From contig NZ_CP090370.1 in the NCBI RefSeq assembly GCF_021431965.1, positions 1,364,001-1,428,000 on the forward strand: 64,000 nucleotides of DNA, written 5' to 3'. This DNA is from Erythrobacter sp. SDW2 (lineage in GTDB: Bacteria > Pseudomonadota > Alphaproteobacteria > Sphingomonadales > Sphingomonadaceae). Below the pieces are notes generated by a model that saw only the letters and a program-made list of their open reading frames with translations, was not told the origin of the DNA and did no database searches. Made by a program: the position numbers and the translations under genes. Below are positions 17,487 through 28,660 of the stretch, piece after piece (positions within the stretch are counted from its first letter, which is position 1; the number at the start of each line of letters is the position of its first letter).

Positions 17487-18728
17487 TCAAAGGTCGATCA
17501 GCATCCGGGTCGGATCCTCGATCGCTTCCTTGATGATCTTGAGCGCGGTCACGGCTTCGCGGCCGTCGATCAGGCGGTGGTCGTAGCTGAGCGCGATATA
17601 CATCATCGGGCGGATCACCACCTGGCCATCGCGGGCGACCGGGCGGTCCTCGATGCGGTGGAGGCCCAGCACCGCCGACTGCGGCGGGTTGATGATCGGG
17701 GTCGACATCAGACTGCCGAACACGCCGCCGTTGGAAATGGTGAAGGTGCCGCCCTTCATGTCGTCCATGGTCAGCGTGCCTTCCTTGGCGCGCTTGCCGA
17801 AGTCGGCGATATCCTTTTCGATTCTCGCAAAGCCCTTGGCCTGCGCATCGCGGATCACCGGCACGACGAGACCATTGGGGGCCGAAACCGCGACCGAGAT
17901 ATCGACGTAGTCGTGATATACGATCTCGTCGCCCTCGATATAGGCGTTGACCGCCGGGACATCCTTCAGCGCGAGGCAGGCGGCCTTGGCGAAGAAGCCC
18001 ATGAAGCCGAGTCGCACATCGTGCTTCTTGGCGAACAGGTCCTTGTACTTGTCGCGCGCTTCGATCACCGCCGTCATGTCGACATCGTTGAAGGTGGTCA
18101 GCAGCGCGGCATTGTCCTGCGCGCCCTTGAGCCGCTTGGCGATGGTCTGGCGCATGCGGGTCATCTTGACGCGCTCTTCGCGGCGCTCGCCAGAGGTCGC
18201 CGAAGGCGTGGGTGCGGGTGTCGGCGACGGGGCGGGTACACTGGCAGAGGGAGCCGGAGCCGCCGTCTTGGCCTTGGCGGCGGCGAGCACGTCTTCCTTG
18301 GTCAGGCGGCCATCCTTGCCGGTGCCCTTGATCGTGGTCGGATCGACCCCGTGTTCCAGCACCGCACGGCGCACGGCGGGCGAGAGGGTGGTGGCATCGC
18401 CGCCTTCATCGTCCGATGGGGCGGGAGCAGTGGCGGGGGCAGGCGCAGGCGCTTCGCGCGGCCCGATCGGCGTCGCTTCGCCGGCACCGACGCCGTCCAG
18501 CACGGTTGCGATCACCGCCCCGACCTCGACCGTATCGCCGACCGCCGCCTTGAGCTCGCCGATGATCCCGGCCACGGGCGAGGGCACCTCGACTGCGACC
18601 TTGTCGGTTTCGAGGCTCGCGACGGGTTCGTCCACCGCCACGGCATCGCCGGGTTGTTTCAGCCATTCGCCGATGGTGCCTTCGGTGACCGATTCACCGA
18701 GCTGGGGGACCTTGATGTCGGTTGCCAT
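17487..18728 (-). CDS. sucB: 2-oxoglutarate dehydrogenase E2, dihydrolipoamide succinyltransferase
   Basis: A 413-aa core subunit that transfers succinyl groups to CoA. One lipoyl domain carries the lipoylated lysine K43 in [10 protein letters not shown]. An Ala/Pro linker leads to the E1/E3-binding domain ([16 protein letters not shown], about residues 113-150), and after a second Pro-rich linker comes the catalytic domain with H384 and D388 in SYDHRLIDG. It lies three bases downstream of sucA. Confidence 0.97.
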   Translation of the reverse strand: MATDIKVPQLGESVTEGTIGEWLKQPGDAVAVDEPVASLETDKVAVEVPSPVAGIIGELKAAVGDTVEVGAVIATVLDGVGAGEATPIGPREAPAPAPATAPAPSDDEGGDATTLSPAVRRAVLEHGVDPTTIKGTGKDGRLTKEDVLAAAKAKTAAPAPSASVPAPSPTPAPTPSATSGERREERVKMTRMRQTIAKRLKGAQDNAALLTTFNDVDMTAVIEARDKYKDLFAKKHDVRLGFMGFFAKAACLALKDVPAVNAYIEGDEIVYHDYVDISVAVSAPNGLVVPVIRDAQAKGFARIEKDIADFGKRAKEGTLTMDDMKGGTFTISNGGVFGSLMSTPIINPPQSAVLGLHRIEDRPVARDGQVVIRPMMYIALSYDHRLIDGREAVTALKIIKEAIEDPTRMLIDL

Positions 18729-18731
18729 GGA

Positions 18732-21563
18732 TCAGGCCTTTTTCGTTGCGGAATCGGGGTTGGTGGTCGCGAGGCCCAGCGCGTCGGCGACCAGCGCCTC
18801 CTGCTGTTCCTGGTGCTTCCTGGCGAAGCCGGTGGCGGGCGAGGCCGAGGCATCGCGCCCGGCATAGCGCGGACGCATGCCGGCATGCCCCGCGTTGCCC
18901 AGCGCGCGCTCGATGTGTTCCTCGACGAAGAACCAGCTGCCGTTGTTGCGCGGTTCTTCCTGGCACCAGACCACCTCTTCGAGGCTCGTCATTCGCTTGA
19001 GCCGGACGGCCAGCGGTTCGCCGGGGAAAGGATAGAGCTGCTCGATCCGCACGACCGAGACATCCTCCAGCCCTGCCTCGTCGCGCTTCTGCATCAGGTC
19101 GTAGCCGACCTTGCCGCTGCACAGCACCAGCCGTTTGACCTTCTTGTCGTCGATCTCCTTGAGATCGGACTTGATGCGCATGAAGTGATGGTCGCCCATG
19201 AACTCGCTCGCCTCGCTCTTGGCCAGCGGATGACGTAGCAGGCTTTTGGGCGTCATGATCACCAGCGGCTTGCGGAACGAGCGCAGCATCTGGCGGCGCA
19301 GCACATGGAAATAGTTCGCCGGCGTGGTGATGTTGCAGACGCACATGTTGTCGTTCGCGCACAGCTGCAGGAAGCGCTCGAGCCGGGCCGAGCTGTGTTC
19401 CGGCCCCTGGCCTTCGTAGCCGTGCGGCAACAGCAGCACGAGGCCGTTCGCGCGCAGCCACTTGGCTTCGCCCGCGGCGATGAACTGGTCGATCATGATC
19501 TGCGCGCCATTGGCGAAGTCGCCGAACTGCGCTTCCCACAGCACCAGCGTCTTGGGATCGGCCATGGCAAAGCCGTATTCGAACCCGAGCACGCCATATT
19601 CCGACAGGGGGCTGTCATAGACCTCGAACTTGCCATGCGGCAGCTGGCACAGCGGAATGTATTTGGCTTCGCTGTTCTGATCGACCCAGACTGCGTGCCG
19701 CTGGCTGAAAGTGCCGCGACCCGAATCCTGACCTGACAGGCGTACGCCGTATCCTTCGGTCACGAGGCTGCCGAAAGCGAGCGCTTCCGCCGTGGCCCAG
19801 TCGAAGCCTTCGCCGCTGGCGAACATCTCGCGCTTGGCCTCGATCACGCGGCCCAGCGTCTTGTGGATGGTCACATCGTCGGGGACGGTGGTGAGCGTCT
19901 TGCCGAGGCTGTCGAACAACTTTTTCTCGATCGCGCTTTCGACATTGCGGCGCGCGGTTTCAGGATCGGCAGGCTTGTTGAGCCCGGCCCAGCGACCACC
20001 GAACCAGTCGGCCTCGTTGGGCTTGTAGTTCTTGCCGGCCTCGAATTCCTCGTCGAGCTGGGCGATGAATTCGTCGCGCAGCGCCGGGGCGGTACCCTGT
20101 TCGATTACGCCCTGCCGGATCAGCTCTTCGGAATAGAGCTCGCTCACCCGCGGATGCTTGCGGATGGCATGGTACATCAGCGGCTGGGTGAAGCTCGGTT
20201 CGTCGCCCTCGTTGTGGCCGAAGCGGCGATAGCACCACATGTCGATCACGATGTCGCGCTTGAACCGCTGGCGATAATCGATCGCCAGCTTGCAGGCGAA
20301 GGTTACCGCCTCGGGATCGTCGCCGTTCACATGCAGGATCGGGGCCTGCACACCCTTCGCCACGTCGGAGGGATAAGGCGACCCGCGCGAGAACTTGGGC
20401 GCGGTGGTGAAGCCGATCTGGTTGTTGATGATGAAGTGGAGACAGCCGCCGGTATTGTATCCCGCGACGCCGGAGAAACCGAGGCATTCCCATACGATGC
20501 CCTGGCCGGCAAAGGCGGCATCGCCGTGCAGCAGCACCGGCAGGACCTGTTCGTGCGCGGCCAGATCCTCGCGGATCGCCTGCTGCGCGCGGACCTTGCC
20601 CAGCACCACCGGGTTGACCGCTTCGAGATGCGAGGGGTTGGGGACCAGCGACATGTGGACCTTGATCCCGTCGAACTCGCGGTCGGTGCTGGTGCCGAGG
20701 TGGTACTTGACGTCGCCCGAACCGCCGACATCGTCGGGGTTGGCGCTGCCGCCGGAGAATTCGTGGAAGATCACGCGGTACGGCTTGGCCATCACATTGG
20801 CGAGCACGTTGAGCCGCCCGCGGTGGGCCATGCCATAGACGATCTCGCGCACGCCCAGCGCGCCGCCATACTTGATGACGGCTTCCAGCGCCGGGATCAT
20901 CGCTTCACCGCCATCGAGGCCGAACCGTTTGGTGCCGACGTATTTCTTGGCGAGGTACTTCTCGTATTCCTCGCCCCGGATCACCGCCTGCAGGATGGCG
21001 CGCTTGCCTTCCGGGCTGAACTGGATGGTGCTTTCCGGCTTCTCGAACTTGTCCTGCAGGAAGCGGCGTTCCTCGGTGTCCGAGATATGCATGTATTCGA
21101 GGCCGACATGGCCGCAATAGGTGTCCCGCAGGGCCTTGTAGAGATTGCCGACGGTGACCCATTCGAAACCGAACACGCCGCCGACATAGACCTCGCGATC
21201 TTCCTGCCCGGCAAAGCCGTGCCACTCGAGCGTCAGGTCTTCGGGCTGTTCGCGATGCGACAGACCCAGCGGATCGAGGTCGGCGGCGAGGTGACCGCGC
21301 ACGCGGTACAGCCGGACGAGCAGCATGGCACGGATCGAATCGTCCGCCGCCTGGGCGATCGCCTGGGGGTCAGTGGGCTTGCCTGCGGATTTCGCGGCAG
21401 CTTCGACCGCCAGCTTCATCTGCGTCGGATCGAGCGCGACGGTCAGGTCGGCGCCGGAATCGACGACTTCCGCCAGCCAGCGCGGATTGCCCCAGCTCGG
21501 GCCCGGCTGCGGGCCTTCCTGGTCGCCCAGTTCGGGCATGAAGTCGTGGCTCTCGTTACCCAT
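18732..21563 (-). CDS. sucA: 2-oxoglutarate dehydrogenase E1
   Basis: A 943-aa thiamine-diphosphate enzyme that decarboxylates 2-oxoglutarate and passes the succinyl group to SucB. The active-site histidines lie in GMAHRGRLNVL and the GHNEGDEPSFTQP loop; the ThDP-Mg site is in the GDAAFAGQG region. Length and domain order match the family. Its ribosome site lies at the edge of a palindromic half-element (21576-21605), so the mobile sequence comes right up to the translation start. Confidence 0.97.
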   Translation of the reverse strand: MGNESHDFMPELGDQEGPQPGPSWGNPRWLAEVVDSGADLTVALDPTQMKLAVEAAAKSAGKPTDPQAIAQAADDSIRAMLLVRLYRVRGHLAADLDPLGLSHREQPEDLTLEWHGFAGQEDREVYVGGVFGFEWVTVGNLYKALRDTYCGHVGLEYMHISDTEERRFLQDKFEKPESTIQFSPEGKRAILQAVIRGEEYEKYLAKKYVGTKRFGLDGGEAMIPALEAVIKYGGALGVREIVYGMAHRGRLNVLANVMAKPYRVIFHEFSGGSANPDDVGGSGDVKYHLGTSTDREFDGIKVHMSLVPNPSHLEAVNPVVLGKVRAQQAIREDLAAHEQVLPVLLHGDAAFAGQGIVWECLGFSGVAGYNTGGCLHFIINNQIGFTTAPKFSRGSPYPSDVAKGVQAPILHVNGDDPEAVTFACKLAIDYRQRFKRDIVIDMWCYRRFGHNEGDEPSFTQPLMYHAIRKHPRVSELYSEELIRQGVIEQGTAPALRDEFIAQLDEEFEAGKNYKPNEADWFGGRWAGLNKPADPETARRNVESAIEKKLFDSLGKTLTTVPDDVTIHKTLGRVIEAKREMFASGEGFDWATAEALAFGSLVTEGYGVRLSGQDSGRGTFSQRHAVWVDQNSEAKYIPLCQLPHGKFEVYDSPLSEYGVLGFEYGFAMADPKTLVLWEAQFGDFANGAQIMIDQFIAAGEAKWLRANGLVLLLPHGYEGQGPEHSSARLERFLQLCANDNMCVCNITTPANYFHVLRRQMLRSFRKPLVIMTPKSLLRHPLAKSEASEFMGDHHFMRIKSDLKEIDDKKVKRLVLCSGKVGYDLMQKRDEAGLEDVSVVRIEQLYPFPGEPLAVRLKRMTSLEEVVWCQEEPRNNGSWFFVEEHIERALGNAGHAGMRPRYAGRDASASPATGFARKHQEQQEALVADALGLATTNPDSATKKA

Positions 21564-21575
21564 TTGTCATTTCCC

Positions 21576-21605
21576 ATGCGCCCCCGCGAAGGCGGGGGCC
21601 TCAGG
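21576..21605. repeat. Half palindromic element on the sucA side of the GIY-YIG gene
   Basis: ATGCG, the hairpin CCCCCGC-gaag-GCGGGGG (21581-21598) and CCTCAGG follow in the same order as the left half of the full element at 21906-21984. The right half is missing; the GIY-YIG stop lies 15 bases further on. Confidence 0.75.
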
Positions 21606-21619
21606 CGGCCAGCCCGACA

Positions 21620-21907
21620 TCAGAGTCGGTCCGCCAAATCGCGCCATTCCGGGTTCAGCCCGACAATACGATTGACCTTCCAGGCGCGTCTCCATTTCTT
21701 CATCTGCCTCTCGAACGCGCGAGCATCATGAATGTTTTCAAACCGCTCGAACCATACCAGAAGGCGGCAGTTGTAAGTCTGGGTGAAGCTCGAAACGGCA
21801 CCGGACCGATGCTGTGCGATGCGCTTTGCAAGGTCATCGGTGACACCAATGTACCAGACGCCCATCGGCTTGTTGGTAAGGATGTAGACATAGCCCGGTT
21901 TCACCAT
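21620..21907 (-). CDS. GIY-YIG nuclease domain protein
   Basis: A 95-aa single-domain protein. GYVYILTN and WYIGVTDDLAKR give the GIY-YIG core strands with the catalytic arginine, followed by the conserved H of QHRSG, E in the ARAFERQMK helix and the KKWRRAWK basic helix. This is the small UPF0213/YhbQ-like type with no extra DNA-binding domain. It stands alone inside the TCA operon between sucD and sucA. The start ATG overlaps the outer arm of one palindromic element and the stop lies 15 bases from another. ATG 21907 is preferred to the upstream frame because the latter lies inside the element. Confidence 0.9.
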   Translation of the reverse strand: MVKPGYVYILTNKPMGVWYIGVTDDLAKRIAQHRSGAVSSFTQTYNCRLLVWFERFENIHDARAFERQMKKWRRAWKVNRIVGLNPEWRDLADRL

Positions 21908-21984
21908 GCCCCCGTCAAGCACGGGGCCTCAGGTAGCAGGCGAGGCGCTAGCAGCCTGAGGTCCCCGCCTGCGCGGGGACGCAT
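21906..21984. repeat. Full double-hairpin palindromic element at the GIY-YIG start
   Basis: The outer arms ATGC and GCAT enclose the hairpins CCCCGT-caagc-ACGGGG (21910-21926) and TCCCCGC-ctgc-GCGGGGA (21962-21979). Between them CCTCAGG (21927-21933) pairs with CCTGAGG (21955-21961). It can fold as a cloverleaf. The right side matches the element in the gene at 47505. Confidence 0.85.
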
Positions 21985-21998
21985 GGAGTGATTCCCAC

Positions 21999-22889
21999 TC
22001 ACACAAGTTCCTTCAACAGCGCATCGAGCGTCGTGCCGAGTTCGCTGGGCGAGGGGCTGACGCGGATGCCAGCGGCTTCCATTGCGGCAATCTTGTCTTC
22101 CGCGCCGCCCTGGCCGCCCGAGACGATCGCGCCCGCGTGGCCCATGCGGCGGCCCGGAGGAGCGGTGCGGCCGGCGATGAAGCCGACCATCGGCTTGCTG
22201 ATGCCCTGCTTCGCCTTGTGGGCGATAAACTCGGCGGCTTCCTCTTCGGCGCTGCCGCCGATTTCGCCGATCATGATGATCGACTTGGTCTCGTCGTCCT
22301 TGAGGAAGAGATCGAGCACGTCGATGAAGTTGGTGCCGTTGACCGGATCGCCGCCGATGCCGACCGCGGTGGTCTGCCCCAAGCCGACCATGGTGGTCTG
22401 GTGGACGGCTTCATAGGTCAGCGTGCCCGAGCGCGAGACGACGCCGACGCTGCCCTTCTTGAAGATGCTGCCCGGCATGATGCCGATCTTGCATTCGCCC
22501 GGGGTCAGCACGCCGGGGCAGTTGGGGCCGATCAGGCGGCTCTTGCTGCCCGAAAGCGCGCGCTTCACGCGGACCATGTCGAGCACCGGTATGCCCTCGG
22601 TAATCGCGACGATCAGCTCGATCTCGGCATCGATCGCCTCGAGGATCGAGTCGGCCGCGAAGGGCGGGGGAACGTAGATGCACGAAGCGGTCGCGCCGGT
22701 CGCGTGCTTGGCCTCGGCGACGGTGTCGTAGACCGGCAGGCCGATGTGGGTCGTGCCGCCCTTGCCGGGAGTCACGCCCGCAACCATCTGCGTCCCGTAA
22801 TCGAGCGCCTGCTGGGTATGGAAGGTTCCGGTATCGCCGGTCATCCCCTGGGTGATGACCTTTGTATTCTTGTCGACGAGGATGGACAT
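21999..22889 (-). CDS. sucD: Succinate-CoA ligase subunit alpha
   Basis: A 296-aa subunit of succinyl-CoA synthetase. It shows the CoA-binding N-terminus ([17 protein letters not shown]), the [20 protein letters not shown] block, and the active-site histidine that becomes phosphorylated, in [13 protein letters not shown] (about residue 247). It lies between a small membrane gene and the GIY-YIG cassette. Its partner sucC, usually directly upstream, is not in this window. Confidence 0.97.
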   Translation of the reverse strand: MSILVDKNTKVITQGMTGDTGTFHTQQALDYGTQMVAGVTPGKGGTTHIGLPVYDTVAEAKHATGATASCIYVPPPFAADSILEAIDAEIELIVAITEGIPVLDMVRVKRALSGSKSRLIGPNCPGVLTPGECKIGIMPGSIFKKGSVGVVSRSGTLTYEAVHQTTMVGLGQTTAVGIGGDPVNGTNFIDVLDLFLKDDETKSIIMIGEIGGSAEEEAAEFIAHKAKQGISKPMVGFIAGRTAPPGRRMGHAGAIVSGGQGGAEDKIAAMEAAGIRVSPSPSELGTTLDALLKELV

Positions 22890-22892
22890 ATT

Positions 22893-23177
22893 TCAGGCCT
22901 TAATAGTGTTGAGGAAATGAGAGGCTGCGATGCCGATGGCGCAACCGACCGAGATGAAACCGAACACCGCAACGCAGCCTAGGCCAGCTTGTTTCGACTC
23001 GCCCGATCCACCGCTGGAAATGAGACCCAGGAAAAGCATCAGTCCAACCGGTAAATAAAGCGCGGCGGCCAGATACGGGCTTGCCTGCCAAGCACCGAAG
23101 AAAATGACCGCCGGAAGCAGCACGAGCAGAGCTAGCCCGTCCCAAGTTTTCCCGCTTGGCCATTTCAATCGCGCCAT
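22893..23177 (-). CDS. Small membrane protein
   Basis: A 94-aa protein with three hydrophobic segments (about residues 13-31, 34-53 and 64-85) and a Ser/Gly loop. It starts two bases downstream of the mdh stop and ends three bases before the sucD start, so it is part of the TCA operon. It occupies the position where sucC often lies. I do not recognise a family. Confidence 0.65.
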   Translation of the reverse strand: MARLKWPSGKTWDGLALLVLLPAVIFFGAWQASPYLAAALYLPVGLMLFLGLISSGGSGESKQAGLGCVAVFGFISVGCAIGIAASHFLNTIKA

Positions 23178-23180
23178 GGG

Positions 23181-24486
<1,306 letters not shown>

Positions 24487-24494
24487 AAGGAAGG

Positions 24495-26459
24495 TCAGCC
24501 GACCTGGCGCAGCGCTTCGTCGTTTTCGCGTTCCTGCGCCAGCAGCATGGCGGCGAGGTAATCGGGCACGGCGCGGCTGAAGTAATAGCCCTGGCCCAGC
24601 GTACAGCCGGCTTCGCGCACGGCCTGTACCTGCTCGATGGTTTCGAGTCCTTCGGCCACGATCGACATGTCCAGCTGCGCGCCCATCTCGGCGACGGCGC
24701 GGATGATCGCCTCGGTCTTCTTGCCGACATCTGGGCCGGACACGAAGCTGCGGTCGATCTTGACCTTGCTGAAGGGGTATTTCTGGATGTAGCCGAGTGA
24801 AGAATAGCCCGTGCCGAAATCGTCCAGTGCAAAGCGCACGCCCTTGGCGGCGAGTTCGCTGATGAAAGCCTCCGTCGCCTCGCTGTCGTCGAGGAACAGG
24901 CTCTCTGTCACCTCCAGTTCGAGCCGTTCGGGCGCCAGCTTGGCTTCGCGCAGGGCGTTGACGATCCCGAGCGAGGCGCCAGGTGCCTTGATCTGCAGAG
25001 GAGAGAGATTGACGGCGATGGTGACGTCGTCCGGCCACTGGGCCGCAGCGCGCGCCGCCTGGACCGTGATCCAGTTCCCCAGGGTGACGATCAGGCCGCT
25101 GTCTTCGGCAACCGGGATGAACTCGTCGGGTCGCAGTTCGCCCTTTTCCGGGTGGAACCAGCGCACCAGCGCTTCGAAGGTCTTGATCCGGCCGGTTTCG
25201 AGATCGACGATCGGCTGGAAGAAGATCGACAGTTCGTCCTTCTGGATGGCGGCGCGCAGCTCGGCCTCGATCTCGCGCTTGCGGGCGAGGTTGCGGCTCA
25301 TCGAATTGTCGTAGAAGCGGGTCTGCTTCCGCCCGTTGACCTTGGCATGATAGAGCGCAAGATCGGCGTTCTGCATCAGCGTATCGGCATCGGTGCCGTC
25401 TTCCGGCAACAATGCGACGCCGATCGAAGCGCCGATTTCGAGGCGGTCACCGTCGATACGGATCGGGCGCATCAGCTCGGCATGGACTTCGCTGGCGAGC
25501 CGCTCGGCCACGCGACGTTCGGCGACTTCGCAGACGATGGTGAACTCGTCACCGCCGAAACGGGCGATGATCGCGCCTTCGGGCATGACCGCATTGAGCC
25601 GCGCGGCGGTTTCCATCAGCACCCGGTCCCCGGTCTGGTGGCCGAGCAGGTCGTTGACTTCCTTGAACCGGTCGAGATCGAGCCAGAACATCGCCAGCAT
25701 CTTGTCGGCCGGCACAGCCATCAGCGCTTCGACCAGCAGATGGTTGAGGCCGGCGCGGTTGGTGAGGCCGGTGACGACGTCGGTATGCGCGAGCGTTTCC
25801 ATCTTGCGGGCCAGCTGCTCGCTGGTTTCCGCAGCGGCGATGGATTCGCGCAGCACGCGGTGGACGTTGTGCGTGATCGAAGCCATCGCCGGCGCGACAA
25901 GCACCATGGTGATCGCCAGCACCACCAGCGGCAGGGAGCCGATCGCAAGGCACGCGATAAGCACCGGCAGGAACGTCAGGATCAGCTGTCCGTTCGCAAT
26001 GATCGGAGCGCCGGCGTTGCGCGCGGCCACGCCGATCCCATAGCACAGGGCATTGGCGACGATCAGGATCTCGACTTCCGGCCCGGGCTGATAAAGCAGG
26101 GTCAGCGCGGCAATCGCCCCGTAAAGGAAGGCGTAGCTGAAAGCGCCTGCTTCGTAGAGCAGTACCAGCTTGCGGGTGGTGTTGGCCTGGTTGTCGGGCG
26201 ACAGGCGCGAGGCCATCACGAAGCGCGCGACGCCGATCAGCCCGAAGAAGATGACAAATCCGGTAAAAACCGGATCGTCGACCATCCACGCCGCAATCGA
26301 CGTCGAGACGATGCCGTTGATGGCCCCGACCGCGAGGCTGGTCGGCTGGGTATAGAGGGTGCGGACGAGAATACGCCGGACGCGATCACTGATCGCGTCC
26401 CCTCCGCGCGAGCGGTCCAGCTTGCGCCGCAGCATGCTGAAAAGGGTTTGGCCCGACAT
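24495..26459 (-). CDS. Membrane GGDEF-EAL c-di-GMP protein
   Basis: A 654-aa inner-membrane protein. Residues about 40-195 form the membrane sensor with five to six helices. GGDEF is intact at 302-306 (RFGGDEF), so diguanylate cyclase activity is possible. The EAL domain keeps E429-A-L431 and DDFGTGYSS at 546-554, as in active phosphodiesterases. The product-inhibition RxxD site before GGDEF is absent (PEGA occupies it). The balance of synthesis and breakdown cannot be told from sequence. It is monocistronic. Confidence 0.93.
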   Translation of the reverse strand: MSGQTLFSMLRRKLDRSRGGDAISDRVRRILVRTLYTQPTSLAVGAINGIVSTSIAAWMVDDPVFTGFVIFFGLIGVARFVMASRLSPDNQANTTRKLVLLYEAGAFSYAFLYGAIAALTLLYQPGPEVEILIVANALCYGIGVAARNAGAPIIANGQLILTFLPVLIACLAIGSLPLVVLAITMVLVAPAMASITHNVHRVLRESIAAAETSEQLARKMETLAHTDVVTGLTNRAGLNHLLVEALMAVPADKMLAMFWLDLDRFKEVNDLLGHQTGDRVLMETAARLNAVMPEGAIIARFGGDEFTIVCEVAERRVAERLASEVHAELMRPIRIDGDRLEIGASIGVALLPEDGTDADTLMQNADLALYHAKVNGRKQTRFYDNSMSRNLARKREIEAELRAAIQKDELSIFFQPIVDLETGRIKTFEALVRWFHPEKGELRPDEFIPVAEDSGLIVTLGNWITVQAARAAAQWPDDVTIAVNLSPLQIKAPGASLGIVNALREAKLAPERLELEVTESLFLDDSEATEAFISELAAKGVRFALDDFGTGYSSLGYIQKYPFSKVKIDRSFVSGPDVGKKTEAIIRAVAEMGAQLDMSIVAEGLETIEQVQAVREAGCTLGQGYYFSRAVPDYLAAMLLAQERENDEALRQVG

Positions 26460-26578
26460 ATCCTGTCCGGCCTAGGCTCAAATGGTCACGATTAGGTAAA
26501 CGTGCAGGTTACCATAACCACGGATGCGGGGTCGGGTTGCGACCGGCGAGAAGGTCGCGTGCGGTGCAGCCGGTCAGC

Positions 26579-26890
26579 TCAGCGCTGCTGGCGACGGGTT
26601 ATTTCCTCGGCCATGCGCCGGTCGAGCGTCCGGCAGATGCCGAGCCACCAGTCGTACGACTGGCGATCTCCGGCAAAGAAGGCTTCCTCGGTTTGCCGGC
26701 GGGCTTCGCGCGCCGCGCCGAGGCCATGCTCGGCAAAATGGCGCAACGCCGCATGCAGCATCTGGTCGTGGGACTTCGCCTGCGCGGGATCGTGGTTGTC
26801 ATTGGCCGCGCGCGCGATGGTGCGCCGCGCGAAGGCGCGAGCGAGCGGCGAGCGGGCAATGGATCGCGCAGGGGCGAAGTGGACCGTCAT
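26579..26890 (-). CDS. Small conserved hypothetical protein
   Basis: A 103-aa protein with an Arg-rich N-terminus and the block AANDNHDPAQAKSHDQMLH, followed by helices ending in EEITRRQQR. It looks like a soluble helical protein of the kind widespread in sphingomonads with no known role. ATG 26890 is preferred over an earlier in-frame start because the upstream residues are low-complexity. Confidence 0.6.
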   Translation of the reverse strand: MTVHFAPARSIARSPLARAFARRTIARAANDNHDPAQAKSHDQMLHAALRHFAEHGLGAAREARRQTEEAFFAGDRQSYDWWLGICRTLDRRMAEEITRRQQR

Positions 26891-27015
26891 GTGTTGGGGC
26901 GTCCTTCTCGAGGGGGCGTCTTGTGGGGTTGCAACCTCCTGTAAGGCCAACCTCTCAAGGCTTTGCTGCGGCACAGGGTTTCGCGGGCGTTAAGGATTGC
27001 ACCTCGGAGCCGTGG

Positions 27016-28185
27016 CTAGGGCTGCTCTTTCCACTTGCCGGCGTTGGCATATTCCTCGCGCACGCTGCCCGACTGGGGCAGCTTTTCGGCGCGGAACTGA
27101 GCGTCGCCGCCGCGGTCCTCGATGTCCTGTGTGTAGCGCGGGGCGGGCCCGGCTGTGGCGGTGCGCCCAGCGACCGGAGTGGTCGAGCGACTGTCTGCTT
27201 CGGCCTTCTTGCGCGCTTCCTCATAGGCACGGGCGAGCGCGACCGGATCGAGCGGGTCGGCTTCGCTCGGCTGGGCGAGCGAGGTCTGCGGCTTGGGCTT
27301 GGGCAGCGGTTCGCCGCCGATATAGACGGTGCGGAACGCCGAGGGCTGGCCCGCCGCGCCGCGCCAGCGATAGAAGCGGTGCGCCCCGATCACGCCGATA
27401 AAGTCGAGGCTGGGGGCCCAATAGGGGCTGATCCAGATCGTATGATAATGGGTGGCAAGGCCGACCGGTTCGTACACGTCGCCCCCCAGCGCCTCGCGCG
27501 CAACCTTTAGTGCGGTGGCCCACCCACGCGCCGAGGGCGTGCGGCGCAGGCTGCCGTCGCAAGTGAAGCTGAACTGGCACCCGGTCTTGCGCTCGCTGCC
27601 TTGGTAGACCACGCCGCAGATACTGCCCGGATAGGTCGGGTGGGCCACGCGGTTGAGCACCACCTGCGCCACGGCCTTCTGCCCGCCGATGCTTTCGCTG
27701 GCCGCCTCGTAATAGACTGCGGTCGCCAGGCATTGTAGCGCGCGGGCCATGTCGAGCCCGCTGCCGCCACCGCGGAAGGCGCGCGCCGAAGGGCCTGCGT
27801 CGTGGGTCTCGACCGCCTGGGCCGGATCGCCGTTGAGCACCGCGAGCGGGTCGAAGTATTGCCCCGCGCCAACCGTGGTATCGAGCGCGCCGTTGATGCC
27901 GCCCGCCAGTTCGTTGTCGGCCTCGACATAGTAGAAGGCCGAGCCGGGAAAGCTCCCGCCGGGCTGTTCGAACGCCATTGGAGTGACTTCGTCGGTCAGC
28001 TTTGCATCGTCGCCATTGCCGAGGTTGAAGGCGCCCCACTGGTCGGGCGCGGCCATGGCCGGGACGGTGATTGCCGCGAACAGCGCCAGCAAAGCTTTCC
28101 CGCGCTTGCCGCCCAGCCGGTCACGCCAGCGGCGCTTGCGTTGGAACGCAAAGCGGGGCGTGTCAGGGGCGGCGGGAGCGGGCAA
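27016..28185 (-). CDS. SleB-type cell wall hydrolase
   Basis: A 389-aa protein. A basic N-terminus and a transmembrane or signal helix (about residues 27-46) come first, then the Hydrolase_2/SleB domain (about residues 145-265) with the conserved EAASESIGGQKAVAQVVLNR and the QFSFTCDG segments, and a Pro/Ala-rich disordered tail. The family contains lytic transglycosylase-like or amidase-type peptidoglycan hydrolases. It is monocistronic. Confidence 0.87.
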   Translation of the reverse strand: MPAPAAPDTPRFAFQRKRRWRDRLGGKRGKALLALFAAITVPAMAAPDQWGAFNLGNGDDAKLTDEVTPMAFEQPGGSFPGSAFYYVEADNELAGGINGALDTTVGAGQYFDPLAVLNGDPAQAVETHDAGPSARAFRGGGSGLDMARALQCLATAVYYEAASESIGGQKAVAQVVLNRVAHPTYPGSICGVVYQGSERKTGCQFSFTCDGSLRRTPSARGWATALKVAREALGGDVYEPVGLATHYHTIWISPYWAPSLDFIGVIGAHRFYRWRGAAGQPSAFRTVYIGGEPLPKPKPQTSLAQPSEADPLDPVALARAYEEARKKAEADSRSTTPVAGRTATAGPAPRYTQDIEDRGGDAQFRAEKLPQSGSVREEYANAGKWKEQP

Positions 28186-28379
28186 GCGGCGTGTCCTTTG
28201 CGGGCATTCGATCGGGCAGCATGGCCCATACCCGCAAGGGTAGGGTGCAGCGACGCCGTATTCGGCGCCGTCCTATGCCGGCACAGCGTGCAAGGCGGGG
28301 TTAAACCGCATGGTTGACCCCAGATTACCGGCAGGGCGGGCGGGGCTTAATGGCTTGCCAGCCGGCGGGCGCGGGCCTA

Positions 28380-28565
28380 TCGGGCGGCTACGTCATGGGT
28401 TGCCGGGTAACACCGGCCTAAGAGGGAAGGATGTGCGAAACATCCGCTGCCCCCGCAACTGTGACCGGGGAGCGATCCCGCCACATGCCACTGGCTCCTT
28501 GCTGGGAAGGCGACGGGCGAGCGATGATCCGGGAGCCAGGAGACCTGCCGGTGACGGTCGTTCGA
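28380..28565 (+). ncRNA. Cobalamin riboswitch
   Basis: The leader of btuB holds the conserved parts of the B12 riboswitch: GGGAA near 28424, CCCCCGCAACTGTGA near 28449-28464, and the B12 box GAGCCAGGAGACCTGCC at 28533-28549. Cobalamin binding would repress the btuB-F-C-D mRNA, probably by sequestering the btuB ribosome site. The gap 28186-28660 has no protein gene. Confidence 0.92.
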
Positions 28566-28660
28566 GCTGCCGGGCGGGGTGTACCGATGGCAAGGCGTCA
28601 GGGCTCTCGCACTCCCGCGATGCTCCGTCATGAGCGACATCAGCTTGTGATGGAGGAAGT

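Noticed and set aside
28186-28380. A promoter for btuB with TTGACC at 28314
   Set aside because: No convincing -10 box lies 16-18 bases further on, so I do not list it.
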